From NCBI GenBank assembly GCA_018969355.1, contig JAGWYO010000001.1, positions 60,652 through 124,651 of the forward strand: 64,000 bases of DNA, written 5' to 3'. Made by a program: the position numbers and the translations under genes. The notes below the pieces were generated by a model. The model was not told where the DNA came from. It saw nothing but the letters and a program-made list of their open reading frames with translations, and did no database searches. This DNA comes from Actinomycetales bacterium (GTDB lineage: Bacteria > Actinomycetota > Actinomycetes > Nanopelagicales > Nanopelagicaceae). Of the stretch, positions 44,637-52,696 are shown piece by piece (positions within the stretch are counted from its first letter, which is position 1; every line of letters starts with the position of its first letter).

Positions 44637-45723
44637 CCAAGAATTGCCGATGGTAATCACGGCTATTTCAGATGCACAGTTCGAAGGTTTTGTTTCAGGA
44701 ACACTCTTTGCTCAAGGTTGGAGTGTGGTTTTTAGGGCAATTGATACAGAGGCACTTGAAAGATATTGCCTGAGTAATCCTGAGCAAGCTGCAAGTTCAC
44801 TTCTCATCTTTTCACCAGATTTACCAGGCATATCAACTGATGTAATAAGGCACTTAAGTTCAAAAGTAAAACAAGTTGTTGGATTTTCTCTGAAAACTAA
44901 CCCTGAATTTATGGATTTACATCCCAACCCTGCAACGGCTACCGATCTAGTCAGTATCGTGCGAGGTTTCATTCGAGCACCCATGCTTCGTCAAGTCAGT
45001 GCGGTAAATCGGGCCAATCGAAGAGCACATGTCATGGCCGTTGGATCTGCAGGCAGTGACACAGGGTGCACAACTATTGCCTTAAACCTGGCTATGGAAT
45101 TAAGCGTCTTAGGTAAGTCAACACTTCTTATTGATGCCAATTTTCGAGCCCCATCGATTGCTGCACTCATCGCAATTCGTAATGTTCAATCTGAATCAGG
45201 GTGGCGGACAATCGCCCCGCAGCTAGCAATCGCAGAGATTACGCAGCAAGAAGCAGTAACTATTGATCAGTTGATGGAGAGTGCAACTCAGAGTTTCGAC
45301 AATATTGTCATTGATTTGGGATCAATATCTGGACTCTCAAATCGATTAACCGATAGACGCTGGACTTCAACGATGACAACATGGAGTTGCGATCAAGGTG
45401 ATGAGTTGATGGTAATTGCCCGCCCAGATTTACTTGGAATCCATAGACTTGAGCAAGTATGCGGATTACTTGAAAAGACATCAATTAGATCTGCGTTGAG
45501 TTTCACACTCAATATGAGATCCCAAGGTAAAAAGGGCGCAGATGAAGAAGCCCACTTTCTGGCAATAACTACGAGATTAAGGCCCTTGTGTGTTCGAGTG
45601 ATAAATCGAGATGTGCGGGCGGCATCTAAGGCCCTCGAGGAGAAAGCCACACTTATTGAGGTCAATATGCGCTCTGCTCTTCGTAAATCAATTGCAACAA
45701 TGGCCAGTGAGCTCAAGGGCTAA
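44629..45723 (+). CDS. CpaE/TadZ/Ssd-like protein with degenerate Walker A
   Basis: The 364-aa protein has a receiver-like N-terminal domain (about 1-115) and a ParA/MinD-like domain (about 130-364). The Walker A position reads VGSAGSDTGCTTIALNLA: both lysines of the KGGxGKTT consensus are missing (Ala141 and Cys147). The later TLLIDANFRAPS aspartate is retained. TadZ/CpaE and septum-site-determining Ssd proteins often have altered P-loops and act as localisation factors rather than active ATPases. It overlaps the CpaB-like gene. DUF6912 follows after 19 bases. Confidence 0.82.
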   Translation: MSSQELPMVITAISDAQFEGFVSGTLFAQGWSVVFRAIDTEALERYCLSNPEQAASSLLIFSPDLPGISTDVIRHLSSKVKQVVGFSLKTNPEFMDLHPNPATATDLVSIVRGFIRAPMLRQVSAVNRANRRAHVMAVGSAGSDTGCTTIALNLAMELSVLGKSTLLIDANFRAPSIAALIAIRNVQSESGWRTIAPQLAIAEITQQEAVTIDQLMESATQSFDNIVIDLGSISGLSNRLTDRRWTSTMTTWSCDQGDELMVIARPDLLGIHRLEQVCGLLEKTSIRSALSFTLNMRSQGKKGADEEAHFLAITTRLRPLCVRVINRDVRAASKALEEKATLIEVNMRSALRKSIATMASELKG

Positions 45724-45730
45724 CTTCTAA

Positions 45731-45736
45731 TACTAT
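45731..45736 (+). promoter_or_regulatory. -10 element, leaderless DUF6912
   Basis: TACTAT, six bases before the ATG at 45743. Confidence 0.55.
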
Positions 45737-45742
45737 TAAGGC

Positions 45743-46129
45743 ATGCGGGCCTATCTTCCAGTTTCTCATGATGAGCTTGTGGCCTTCCTTCATTCTGGGA
45801 GTAATACTCCAGAATCGATTTTAGCTCCGACACCTTTTTATATTGGGGAGAATGCAGATTTAGATGAAGAGGAGATTGAATATCTCTTATCTCTAGAGGC
45901 AGCACAAATTGCATTCGACCTACGCTCATCACCTAGAGCCCCTGGAATTGTTCTAGCTATTGAGTTAGAACCCCGGCAAGTTAATTCAGCCGATGAAAAT
46001 CACGTAACATTGAACTCTTCAATCACCTGGGAACAAGTACAGTGTGCACTTCTTCTCTTTCCTGACGAAGAAGAACTCATTTGGTATGCAACGCAAGAGA
46101 TTGAAATGAATTTAGGGGCGTGGAAGTAA
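45743..46129 (+). CDS. DUF6912 family protein
   Basis: This acidic 128-aa protein begins MRAYLPVSHDELVAFLHSG, then has EEEIEYLLSLEAAQIAF and SSPRAPGIVLAIEL. It matches the DUF6912 pattern found in Actinobacteria, although I assign this from memory of the pattern. Function is unknown. The leaderless -10 supports the start. The gene ends one base before the pdtaS GTG, so the two are probably co-expressed. Confidence 0.72.
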   Translation: MRAYLPVSHDELVAFLHSGSNTPESILAPTPFYIGENADLDEEEIEYLLSLEAAQIAFDLRSSPRAPGIVLAIELEPRQVNSADENHVTLNSSITWEQVQCALLLFPDEEELIWYATQEIEMNLGAWK

Positions 46130-46130
46130 A

Positions 46131-47600
46131 GTGCCCCAGTTTGAAGAATTAATTCATAGTCGAAGTTCAGTAACTATTGATCAAGCACACAGACTGCACG
46201 AGCTCGTTGCAGATTGGCAATTACTCTCAGATCTCTCATTTGCTGATCTGATTCTTTGGGTTCCGATCCGTAAAGATATGAAGATGTGGCCAACAGGACA
46301 TGTTGCTGTTGCACATATTCGTCCTACAACTGCCGCAACAGTTTTCACAAATGACGTTATAGGTGATGAAGTGATGTGGGGCAGCCGCCCAAGAATTGAT
46401 TTGGCCTTATCTAGTGGTGAAATCGTGCATGATTTAGAAGCTGAACAGTTTGGCGAGATTATGATCAAAGAGGAAGCCATTCCTGTTCTCTTTGATGCTC
46501 ATGTCATCGCTGTGATCACTCGTCACCGTAATGCCGATTTAATGCGCTCACCAAGTAAACTTGAGTTGAATTATCGAGAAATCGCACATAATTTCTACCG
46601 AATGGTTTCTGAAGGTACTTTTCCTTATAAAGATGCGGGCTCACTTTTTGAACCAGTACCACGAGTGGGAGATGGCCTTATTCGCCTGGATGTAAATGGT
46701 GTTATTTCCTATGCCAGTCCCAATGCACGATCTGCGTTTAGTCGAATGGGATTAAAGAGCGAGATTGAAAATAGTAAATTAGGTGATGTTGCCGAAGCGG
46801 TAGCTAGAAACTCTCCCAACCCTCATGAGGAGGGAATACGCACGCGCCTTAATGGGAAAACTCTACGACGAGTTGATATTGATAACCAAGGTACAACAAT
46901 TGATCTATTAGTACTTCCACTTTTGCAAGGTGTAGACCGGGTTGGAGCCATTGTACTCTTGCAAAATGTGACTGAACTTCGTAGGCGAGATAGAGAACTT
47001 GTTACCAAAGATGCCACTATTCGAGAGATTCACCATCGAGTTAAGAATAATCTTCAGACAGTGTCAGCCCTTCTTCGCTTACAAGCGCGCAGAATTGCTG
47101 ACCCGAGCGCAGAATCTGCACTAAATGAAGCGGTGAGACGTATTGCCTCGATTGCGCTGGTTCATGACACTCTATCGACAAGTAATGAAAACACTGTTGC
47201 TTTTGATGAAGTCCTTACAAGTTTGATTTCTCACGCCCTTGAATTGAGTCCTCGCATGGGAGAACTACGAATTGAGAGAAAAGGCGAACTGGGTTCGCTT
47301 GAATCTAGACTTGCAACACCACTCTCACTTGTAGTTACAGAGTTAATGCACAACGCCCTCGAACATGGTTTGGCCGAACGGGGATCACTGCTTTCCATTG
47401 AACTATCCCGCTATAGCAATGAGTGTGTCATCAATATTACTGATGATGGAATAGGTTTACCTGAAGATTTCGATCTAGCAACATCGTCAAATCTCGGGCT
47501 TCAGATAGTTAGAACGTTGACAGAAAATGAACTCAAAGGTGTTTTGAAATTGCAGTCAACGCGCCTTGGCACACAAGCAAACTTGCGATTCCCGCTTTAG
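46131..47600 (+). CDS. pdtaS: Sensor histidine kinase PdtaS
   Basis: This soluble 489-aa kinase has an N-terminal GAF-like domain (about 1-160), a PAS domain (about 175-285) and a HisKA_2 domain. HisKA_2 holds the phospho-His in IHHRVKNNLQTVSALLRLQ (His301/302), and the ATPase domain carries the N box ELMHNALEHG and DDGIGLP. PdtaS signals to the antiterminator PdtaR, whose gene is not in this window. Adjacency to whiB1 is conserved with mycobacteria (Rv3219-Rv3220c), which makes the call firm. The start is GTG; its TAG interleaves with the whiB1 TAA. Confidence 0.92.
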   Translation: MPQFEELIHSRSSVTIDQAHRLHELVADWQLLSDLSFADLILWVPIRKDMKMWPTGHVAVAHIRPTTAATVFTNDVIGDEVMWGSRPRIDLALSSGEIVHDLEAEQFGEIMIKEEAIPVLFDAHVIAVITRHRNADLMRSPSKLELNYREIAHNFYRMVSEGTFPYKDAGSLFEPVPRVGDGLIRLDVNGVISYASPNARSAFSRMGLKSEIENSKLGDVAEAVARNSPNPHEEGIRTRLNGKTLRRVDIDNQGTTIDLLVLPLLQGVDRVGAIVLLQNVTELRRRDRELVTKDATIREIHHRVKNNLQTVSALLRLQARRIADPSAESALNEAVRRIASIALVHDTLSTSNENTVAFDEVLTSLISHALELSPRMGELRIERKGELGSLESRLATPLSLVVTELMHNALEHGLAERGSLLSIELSRYSNECVINITDDGIGLPEDFDLATSSNLGLQIVRTLTENELKGVLKLQSTRLGTQANLRFPL

Positions 47601-47866
47601 AACTGGTTTTGCTGCTCCAGTAATCGCGCACGATTTCGTGCGGCGCGACGCTTGAGTGCACGACGCTCATCTTCTGAAAGTCCGCCCCATACCCCTGCAT
47701 CTTGTCCGCTCTCAAGTGCCCAAGCAAGGCATGGTTCCTTAACGATGCAACGGTTACATACCTTTTTAGCCTCTTCGATTTGAGTAATTGCAGGTCCGGT
47801 ATTTCCAACTGGGAAAAAGAGCTCAGGATCTTCATCGCGGCAGGCTGATTGATGTCGCCAATCCAT
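47597..47866 (-). CDS. whiB1: WhiB1 Fe-S transcription factor
   Basis: The 89-aa protein starts MDWRHQSACRDEDPELFFPVG, almost identical to the mycobacterial WhiB1 start. It has cluster Cys 9, 37, 40 and 46, GVWGG at 58-62 and the basic tail RRALKRRAARNRAR. WhiB1 is an essential, nitric-oxide-sensitive regulator that binds SigA. The ATG at 47866 is fixed by a perfect AGGAGGT site five bases upstream (47872-47878), so longer frames starting further upstream are not used. Two inverted repeats lie in its upstream region. Confidence 0.95.
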   Translation of the reverse strand: MDWRHQSACRDEDPELFFPVGNTGPAITQIEEAKKVCNRCIVKEPCLAWALESGQDAGVWGGLSEDERRALKRRAARNRARLLEQQNQF

Positions 47867-47871
47867 GAGAT

Positions 47872-47878
47872 ACCTCCT
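47872..47878 (-). promoter_or_regulatory. whiB1 ribosome binding site
   Basis: AGGAGGT on the minus strand, five bases before the whiB1 ATG. It is the strongest Shine-Dalgarno match in the window and settles the start. Confidence 0.85.
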
Positions 47879-47890
47879 TCTTCCAAAAGA

Positions 47891-47906
47891 TTTGGGCATA
47901 CCCAAA
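47891..47906. repeat. Inverted repeat in the whiB1 leader
   Basis: TTTGGG-CATA-CCCAAA, six-base arms around a four-base loop, 24 bases upstream of the whiB1 ATG. It could fold in the mRNA leader or be a protein site. Confidence 0.5.
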
Positions 47907-47965
47907 CCAGGCTATTTCTTTCGGTGGATATACGCACATCAATGTTGCGCAAGGGGTTAATTCTC

Positions 47966-47990
47966 CCTTGTTGGGCAGTGATTAACAAGG
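47966..47990. repeat. Inverted repeat over the probable whiB1 promoter
   Basis: CCTTGTT and AACAAGG form seven-base arms separated by 11 bases. On the minus strand TTGTTA (47988-47983), a 17-base spacer and GAGAAT (47965-47960) make a moderate -35/-10 pair, so the repeat would cover the -35 and spacer. Operator or hairpin, low certainty. Confidence 0.4.
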
Positions 47991-48038
47991 ATGTATTGAA
48001 AAAGATTGTGGAAAATAGGGTGATATGCATCAAGTGAG

Positions 48039-48110
48039 TGCCCCCGACAGGAATCGAACCTGTGCACCCGCCTCCGGAGGGCGGTGCTCTATCCCCTGAG
48101 CTACGGGGGC
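48039..48110 (-). tRNA. tRNA-Arg (CCG anticodon)
   Basis: On the minus strand 48110-48039 folds as a full cloverleaf. The acceptor stem pairs GCCCCCG with CGGGGGC, the D-arm contains AGCTCAGGGGATAGAGC, and the five-pair anticodon stem CCGCC/GGCGG holds the loop CTCCGGA, giving anticodon CCG. The T-arm contains GGTTCGATTCC. The 3' CCA is not encoded. It decodes the arginine codon CGG. Confidence 0.95.
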
Positions 48111-48173
48111 TCATGAGCATGAGAAGGTTATCAGCGTGTGCAGTTATTGCGCCCTACTGCCAGAATGAGGGTT

Positions 48174-48701
48174 ATGAGTTCAATCGCGTATTTTGCAACA
48201 GGTTGCTTTTGGGGTGCTGAGCGCCGTTTCTGGCAGATTGATGGAGTGAAGGAAACATCTGTTGGCTACATGGGTGGCACACGAGCAAACCCATCCTATG
48301 AACAAGTGTGTACTGGAGTTACTGGTCATGCTGAGATGGTTGCAATCACTTTCGATGAGTCAAAGGTGAGTTATCAGAGATTGCTCGAGGAGTTTTGGAC
48401 CATGCATGATCCAACCTCTTTGAATCAACAAGGTGGAGACGTTGGAACCCAATATCGAAGCGCCATCTACACAACTACCCCAGAGCAGTATGTCACTGCA
48501 GTAAATTCACGAAATGTATATCAAGAGGTTTTACTCTCTGCAGGATTGGGTGACATCGTAACTGAAATTAAGAGCGCTGAAGGAGTTGCCTATTTCTTAG
48601 CTGAGGAGTATCACCAAAAATACTTGCAGAAAAATCCTAACGGATATGACTGTCATTCAAGCACTGGAGTTGCCTATCCACATGCAGGAATACATACATG
48701 A
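48174..48701 (+). CDS. msrA: Peptide methionine-(S)-S-oxide reductase
   Basis: MsrA reduces methionine-S-sulfoxide in proteins. The product of about 175 aa has the catalytic GCFWGAERRF motif (Cys11) and the downstream signature GDVGTQYRSAIY and YHQKYL. Upstream in-frame ATGs (48138, 48165) would add residues unlike the family, so the ATG at 48174 is preferred. It overlaps msrB by four bases (ATGA), and the pair repairs both sulfoxide stereoisomers. Confidence 0.95.
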   Translation: MSSIAYFATGCFWGAERRFWQIDGVKETSVGYMGGTRANPSYEQVCTGVTGHAEMVAITFDESKVSYQRLLEEFWTMHDPTSLNQQGGDVGTQYRSAIYTTTPEQYVTAVNSRNVYQEVLLSAGLGDIVTEIKSAEGVAYFLAEEYHQKYLQKNPNGYDCHSSTGVAYPHAGIHT

Positions 48702-49111
48702 TCAAAAAGAATTATCCAGTCACAATAGATGAAGCAGCCCTGAAGGCACAACTAGATCCACTCTCATATGATGTGTTGCGCAACGCTGCAACCGAGCGTC
48801 CTTTTACTGGTGAATACACTGACACCGATAAAGTTGGAGTTTACAAATGCAAAGCTTGCAGCGCGCAACTTTTCCGAAGTGAAACTAAGTTTCACTCAGG
48901 CTGTGGTTGGCCTTCTTTCTATGCCCCCACATCAGATGATGCAGTTGAACTCATAGAAGATCGTTCACTATTTCCACGTGTAAGAACTGAAGTTAGATGC
49001 GCAGCGTGTGGTTCACATCTTGGCCATATCTTTAAAGGTGAGGGCTATGACGTTCCTACCGATGAGCGCTGGTGCATCAACTCAGTTTCACTCATCTTAG
49101 AAGATATTTAA
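48698..49111 (+). CDS. msrB: Peptide methionine-(R)-S-oxide reductase
   Basis: This 137-aa MsrB has four zinc Cys (51, 54, 101, 104), the GCGWPSF substrate segment near 68 and the catalytic Cys126 in RWCINSVSL. It reduces the R-stereoisomer left by MsrA. It is translationally coupled to msrA by the ATGA overlap. Its TAA interleaves with that of the convergent glycosylase gene in TTAA at 49108-49111. Confidence 0.96.
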   Translation: MIKKNYPVTIDEAALKAQLDPLSYDVLRNAATERPFTGEYTDTDKVGVYKCKACSAQLFRSETKFHSGCGWPSFYAPTSDDAVELIEDRSLFPRVRTEVRCAACGSHLGHIFKGEGYDVPTDERWCINSVSLILEDI

Positions 49112-49752
49112 TAGTCCAAACCGCGGCTTTCATGGACTGCTTGATAGCAATACCAGGCGACAACACTTCGGTATGGGTGCAATTTTTCTCCTTTTAGATC
49201 TAAGGCTTTAGCAGGTGTCTCCTTTTTTGATTTGTGAACGATATCCCAACCTCTGCGCACAGCTAAATCTCCAGTTGGCCATACATTTAAGCGCCCCAAT
49301 TGAAAGATCATAAACATTTCAACGGTCCAACGACCAATGCCCCACAGAGAAGTTAGTGTGTCATGGATTTGCTGGTCATCATGAATTTCATCGATGGTCT
49401 CGATGGGAATGGTTTTATCTACTACAGCCCCAGCTAAGCCTTTTAATGTGCGAGCTTTTGCCCCTGAAACGCCAATTTCTCGTAGGGAAATCTCATCAAT
49501 TGTCATAATTTTTTTGGGATTGATCTCCCCGTTGCAAAGATCAACTAAGCGTTCATGAATTGTCTCTGCAGCGTTTACAGCTAATTGTTGGGAAATAACT
49601 GAACTGACTAAGGACTCAAAGTGAGATTCAGTTGGAATACTTCGACCAATTGTGCACAGCGGGCGACGATCTATTAATGGGGCGAACTTGCGATCTAACT
49701 CTGCAACTTCGGCGACGATACGTCGCATCTTTTGCGCAGAATGGACTGCCAT
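49108..49752 (-). CDS. DNA-3-methyladenine glycosylase (AlkA/HhH-GPD type)
   Basis: This 214-aa protein removes alkylated bases from DNA. It has FESLVSSVISQQLAVNAAETIHERL near residue 45, the helix-hairpin-helix LTSLWGIGRWTVEMFMIF (about 133-150) and the catalytic Asp162 in WPTGDLAVRRGW. It lacks the Fe-S Cys cluster of endonuclease III. Length is normal for the compact AlkA family without the extra N-terminal domain. Three bases separate it from the upstream DUF4389 gene, so it is second in that operon. Confidence 0.93.
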   Translation of the reverse strand: MAVHSAQKMRRIVAEVAELDRKFAPLIDRRPLCTIGRSIPTESHFESLVSSVISQQLAVNAAETIHERLVDLCNGEINPKKIMTIDEISLREIGVSGAKARTLKGLAGAVVDKTIPIETIDEIHDDQQIHDTLTSLWGIGRWTVEMFMIFQLGRLNVWPTGDLAVRRGWDIVHKSKKETPAKALDLKGEKLHPYRSVVAWYCYQAVHESRGLDY

Positions 49753-49755
49753 TAA

Positions 49756-50349
49756 CTAGAGAGAGAAACGTGGATATTCGTCAGTCACCAAAAGTAGTGC
49801 ATAACCGAGAACGCGGTTCCAGTATGCAATCGTGCCAACCACTGCCTCGGCGCACCACTCGGGATAATTACCAGTTAGAACGACACTTATCCACGCAAAG
49901 ATTGTTAAGAAGAATGCATAGATAGCATAAACAACGCCAACAATATAGAGAGGAATTGCTAGGAACCATTTCACCAGAGGCAAATAACGGTTGAGGGCCT
50001 TTGGATCTACTTCTGGAAACGTGATACTGACGACTTCATTTTCTTCAATCGATGGATACTCATCGGTTAATACAAGAATGTATGCATCTACTCGTGTTGA
50101 CAGCGACATGAAAGCTTCGTTAAAAGCTAATAGATACGATGGATAGGCTTGGCGAAAAACAATTGAAAGAGCTACTGGCAGAATAAAAAATCCAGCAGCC
50201 CAGGCAGGGTTAGTTGTCTCAAGTTGCTGTGGAGCAAAGGATGCGATGAAGATCGCCATGGGCACCATGAGGATAAGGCGAAAAAAAGCGGTAGTGCGAT
50301 TTCGCTCAGATAGGGATACATCAATCTGGGTTTCAATCTGATTGCTCAT
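49756..50349 (-). CDS. DUF4389 membrane protein
   Basis: This protein of about 197 aa has three or four transmembrane segments (about residues 25-40, 50-68, 130-148 and 150-165). It contains DUF4389-type stretches such as FNEAFMSLSTRVDAYILVLTDEYP and FAWISVVLTGNYPEW. The doubled TDEYP motif is characteristic of the family. The function is unknown. The ATG at 50349 has a TAAATT -10 seven bases upstream; an earlier in-frame start at 50403 would overlap the divergent LacI promoter region and is not preferred. Confidence 0.83.
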   Translation of the reverse strand: MSNQIETQIDVSLSERNRTTAFFRLILMVPMAIFIASFAPQQLETTNPAWAAGFFILPVALSIVFRQAYPSYLLAFNEAFMSLSTRVDAYILVLTDEYPSIEENEVVSITFPEVDPKALNRYLPLVKWFLAIPLYIVGVVYAIYAFFLTIFAWISVVLTGNYPEWCAEAVVGTIAYWNRVLGYALLLVTDEYPRFSL

Positions 50350-50356
50350 GGGAGCC

Positions 50357-50362
50357 AATTTA
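50357..50362 (-). promoter_or_regulatory. -10 element, leaderless DUF4389
   Basis: TAAATT on the minus strand, seven bases before the ATG at 50349. Confidence 0.5.
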
Positions 50363-50411
50363 CTCTCAACTTGCCTTGAAATATTGCCAATTGCGGCACT
50401 CATGCTCTATT

Positions 50412-50449
50412 TTGCAGTCTCTTGCAGAAAAATTTGCAGGTTTTTACAG
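50412..50449 (+). repeat. Four TTGCAG-type direct repeats in the lacI-family promoter
   Basis: TTGCAG occurs at 50412, 50422 and 50434, and TTACAG at 50444, spaced 10, 12 and 10 bases apart, so the pair TTGCAG-N4-TTRCAG repeats every 22 bases. The spacing puts all copies on nearly the same DNA face. The second copy is also the promoter -35. Confidence 0.6.
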
Positions 50450-50450
50450 T
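50422..50450 (+). promoter_or_regulatory. Promoter of the LacI-family gene
   Basis: TTGCAG (50422-50427), a 17-base spacer and TACAGT (50445-50450) form a sigma-70 type promoter; the start codon follows 15 bases after the -10. Confidence 0.6.
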
Positions 50451-50465
50451 GTATGGGGGCCTAAC

Positions 50466-51479
50466 GTGGCTGGAATCAAAGAAGTTGCGCAAGAGGCTGG
50501 GGTCTCCACCGCAACTGTTTCACGCGCTCTTCGTGGCCTTCACCATGTCAATGCCTCAACGCGCTCCAAGATTATGGATGCTGCCCAGAAATTAAATTAT
50601 CCACTCACACCTATAAAAGCTAAGACGGTAACTGGGCGAACAAATAGCGTTGGAGTTGTTGCACCATATATTTCACGGTGGTATTTCTCACAAGTTATTA
50701 GCGGCGCCGAACAAGCCTTACGTGAAGCTGGCCTTGATCTACTTCTCTATAACTTTAGCCAAATGAAGGGCCGAGAGAGGTTATTCCAGCATCAATTACT
50801 CAGGGGCCGCGTTGATGCACTTATTGTCATCAGTTTGCCACCAACGGCAGAGGAATTCGATTCCATGCTAAGCCTTGGAATTCCCATTGCGCTAGTTGGG
50901 ATGGATCACCCCAAATGCGCATCAGTTAAAATCGACGACATCGCCGGAGCTCGTTCGGCAACTCAACACTTAGTAAATCAAGGACATAAGCAGATTGGAT
51001 TAATGTCAGGACGCCCTGATGATCCTTTCAACTTTAGCGTTCCACAAGATCGACGCAAGGGATTCATGCAAGTCTTAGTAGAAAATGGCCTTGAATGGTT
51101 ACCACAACGTGAAGTCCATGGAGATTTCACAATGCATACTGCCGCTCGTGCGATGGATGATTTATTAGCACGACCTAATCGCCCCACCGCTATCTTTTGT
51201 GAATCTGATGAGATGGCATTAGGTGCCATGCAAGCATTGCGCAGACATGGATTAAAAGCACCAGAAGATATTTCTATTGTGGGTTTTGATGGTCATGAGA
51301 TGGCAGAGTTTTCAGAGTTAACAACTATTGAACAGCCCGTGCAATTAATGGGTGAAATGGCAGCGTGGTCCATTATGGAGAGATTGCGCAAGCCAAACAT
51401 TGAACCGCCGTCTCTTGTGCTCCCCACAACTTTGGTGGTGAGAAATTCAACGCGTCGAATTACTCCAGAAGAGGCTTAG
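50466..51479 (+). CDS. LacI family transcriptional regulator
   Basis: This 337-aa regulator has the LacI helix-turn-helix at the start (GIKEVAQEAGVSTATVSRAL), the hinge helix region and a periplasmic-binding-like ligand domain (about 60-330). Conserved pieces include RRKGFMQVLVENG and SIVGFDGHEMAEF. GTG at 50466 is the right start because it places the helix-turn-helix at residue 3; the in-frame ATG at 50376 would include the promoter itself. It is first in an operon with a C-S lyase, an FAD oxidoreductase and a CGS-like enzyme, and probably controls them, but its ligand is unknown. Confidence 0.92.
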   Translation: MAGIKEVAQEAGVSTATVSRALRGLHHVNASTRSKIMDAAQKLNYPLTPIKAKTVTGRTNSVGVVAPYISRWYFSQVISGAEQALREAGLDLLLYNFSQMKGRERLFQHQLLRGRVDALIVISLPPTAEEFDSMLSLGIPIALVGMDHPKCASVKIDDIAGARSATQHLVNQGHKQIGLMSGRPDDPFNFSVPQDRRKGFMQVLVENGLEWLPQREVHGDFTMHTAARAMDDLLARPNRPTAIFCESDEMALGAMQALRRHGLKAPEDISIVGFDGHEMAEFSELTTIEQPVQLMGEMAAWSIMERLRKPNIEPPSLVLPTTLVVRNSTRRITPEEA

Positions 51480-51513
51480 TTTTAGCGTCTTTCACTAAAT
51501 GAGCGGGGCAGGG

Positions 51514-51519
51514 TAACCT
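51514..51519 (+). promoter_or_regulatory. -10 element, leaderless malY/patB-like gene
   Basis: TAACCT, seven bases before the ATG at 51527. Confidence 0.55.
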
Positions 51520-51526
51520 TGCCGCT

Positions 51527-52696
51527 ATGTCTGATAACAACGTTGTTGCGCCAGCGCTGCGTGAACTTCTCACACACAGCTCTGAAAAGTGGCGGGGGTT
51601 TCCAGCAGATGTATTGCCTCTGCCCGTGATGGAGATGGACTTTCCCATAGCTCAACCGATTCGCGAAGTTTTAATCGAGATGGTCAATCACTCAGATCTT
51701 GGATATCTAGGGCCAGTGCCTGAGTTAGCTGATGGTTTTGCTTCATTTTGCGCAACGCGCTGGGGTTGGGAAATAGATAAATCTCAAGTGAGAATTGCAG
51801 CAGATGTTGGAGTCGGCTGTGTTGAGGTTTTACGTGTTTTTACACAGCCAGGTGATCGCATACTCATTAATTCACCTGTGTATCAAAACTTCTACAGTTG
51901 GATCAACGAAGTCAAGTTAGAAAAAGTTGATATTCCATTTACCAAAATCGAATCTCAAAGTGATGCAGTGAACCCTTGGATGTTAGATCTGGATGAAGTT
52001 GAAAAAGCATATGCCTCTGGCATAAAGGTTCATCTTCTCTGTTCGCCTCACAACCCACTGGGTCGCATCTATTCACGTGCTGAACTGACCCGTATCGCAG
52101 AGATGGCTAAGAAATTTGGTGTCATCGTCATCAGTGATGAAATCCATTCACCCCTAGTTTTTAAGTCACATGAGTTTGTTCCATTTTTGTCAGTCAGTGA
52201 GGCTGCTCGGGAAGTTGGCATTACCGTAACGTCTGCCTCTAAAGGTTGGAATATTGCAGGTTTAAAGTCTGCATTAATCATCTCTCAAAATGTTGGAATC
52301 GATGAAGTATTAGCTCTGATGCCACCTGCAGTTAAATTTAGATCTTCAATTCTTGGAGCATTTGCATCTGCTGCAGCATTTAAAGAAGGTGGAAGATGGC
52401 TGGACTCAGTGCTAGGCACATTAGAAGAGAATTCTCTAATGGTTCGGGATTTACTCAAGTCCAAAATTCCATCTGTAAAGATGCATCTTCCTCAATCTAG
52501 CTACGTTGCATGGCTGGATTTAACTTCATTGAATTTAGGTGAAAATCCTGCGCAAACACTATTGGAGCGCGGAAAGGTGGCTTTTAACGCTGGATTTATG
52601 TATGGACCGCAAAGTTCACAGTTCGTGCGCTTGAATTATGCAACCAGTCCAACGATTTTGACTGAGGCAGTTGATCGAATTGTGAAATCTTTATAG
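51527..52696 (+). CDS. MalY/PatB-type aminotransferase (putative C-S lyase)
   Basis: This 389-aa PLP enzyme of fold type I resembles MalY/PatB cystathionine beta-lyases: start PADVLPLPVMEMDFP, aminotransferase motif CSPHNPLGRIY near 168, VISDEIHSPLVF near 203, and the PLP lysine in TSASKGWNIAGLK near 238. Such enzymes cleave C-S bonds of cystathionine or related amino acids, giving homocysteine, pyruvate and ammonia. It is followed by a FAD oxidoreductase (one-base overlap, TAGTG). Substrate identity is unproven. Confidence 0.9.
   Translation: MSDNNVVAPALRELLTHSSEKWRGFPADVLPLPVMEMDFPIAQPIREVLIEMVNHSDLGYLGPVPELADGFASFCATRWGWEIDKSQVRIAADVGVGCVEVLRVFTQPGDRILINSPVYQNFYSWINEVKLEKVDIPFTKIESQSDAVNPWMLDLDEVEKAYASGIKVHLLCSPHNPLGRIYSRAELTRIAEMAKKFGVIVISDEIHSPLVFKSHEFVPFLSVSEAAREVGITVTSASKGWNIAGLKSALIISQNVGIDEVLALMPPAVKFRSSILGAFASAAAFKEGGRWLDSVLGTLEENSLMVRDLLKSKIPSVKMHLPQSSYVAWLDLTSLNLGENPAQTLLERGKVAFNAGFMYGPQSSQFVRLNYATSPTILTEAVDRIVKSL

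Noticed and set aside
44629..45723. Treating the CpaE-like gene as a pseudogene because of its broken P-loop
   Set aside because: The frame is full length, the rest of the domain is intact, and related TadZ/Ssd proteins also have degenerate Walker A motifs.
47533..48120. 195-codon open frame on the minus strand running through whiB1, its leader and the tRNA
   Set aside because: It covers a tRNA and the clear whiB1 gene in another frame; its sequence has no family resemblance. It is a chance frame.
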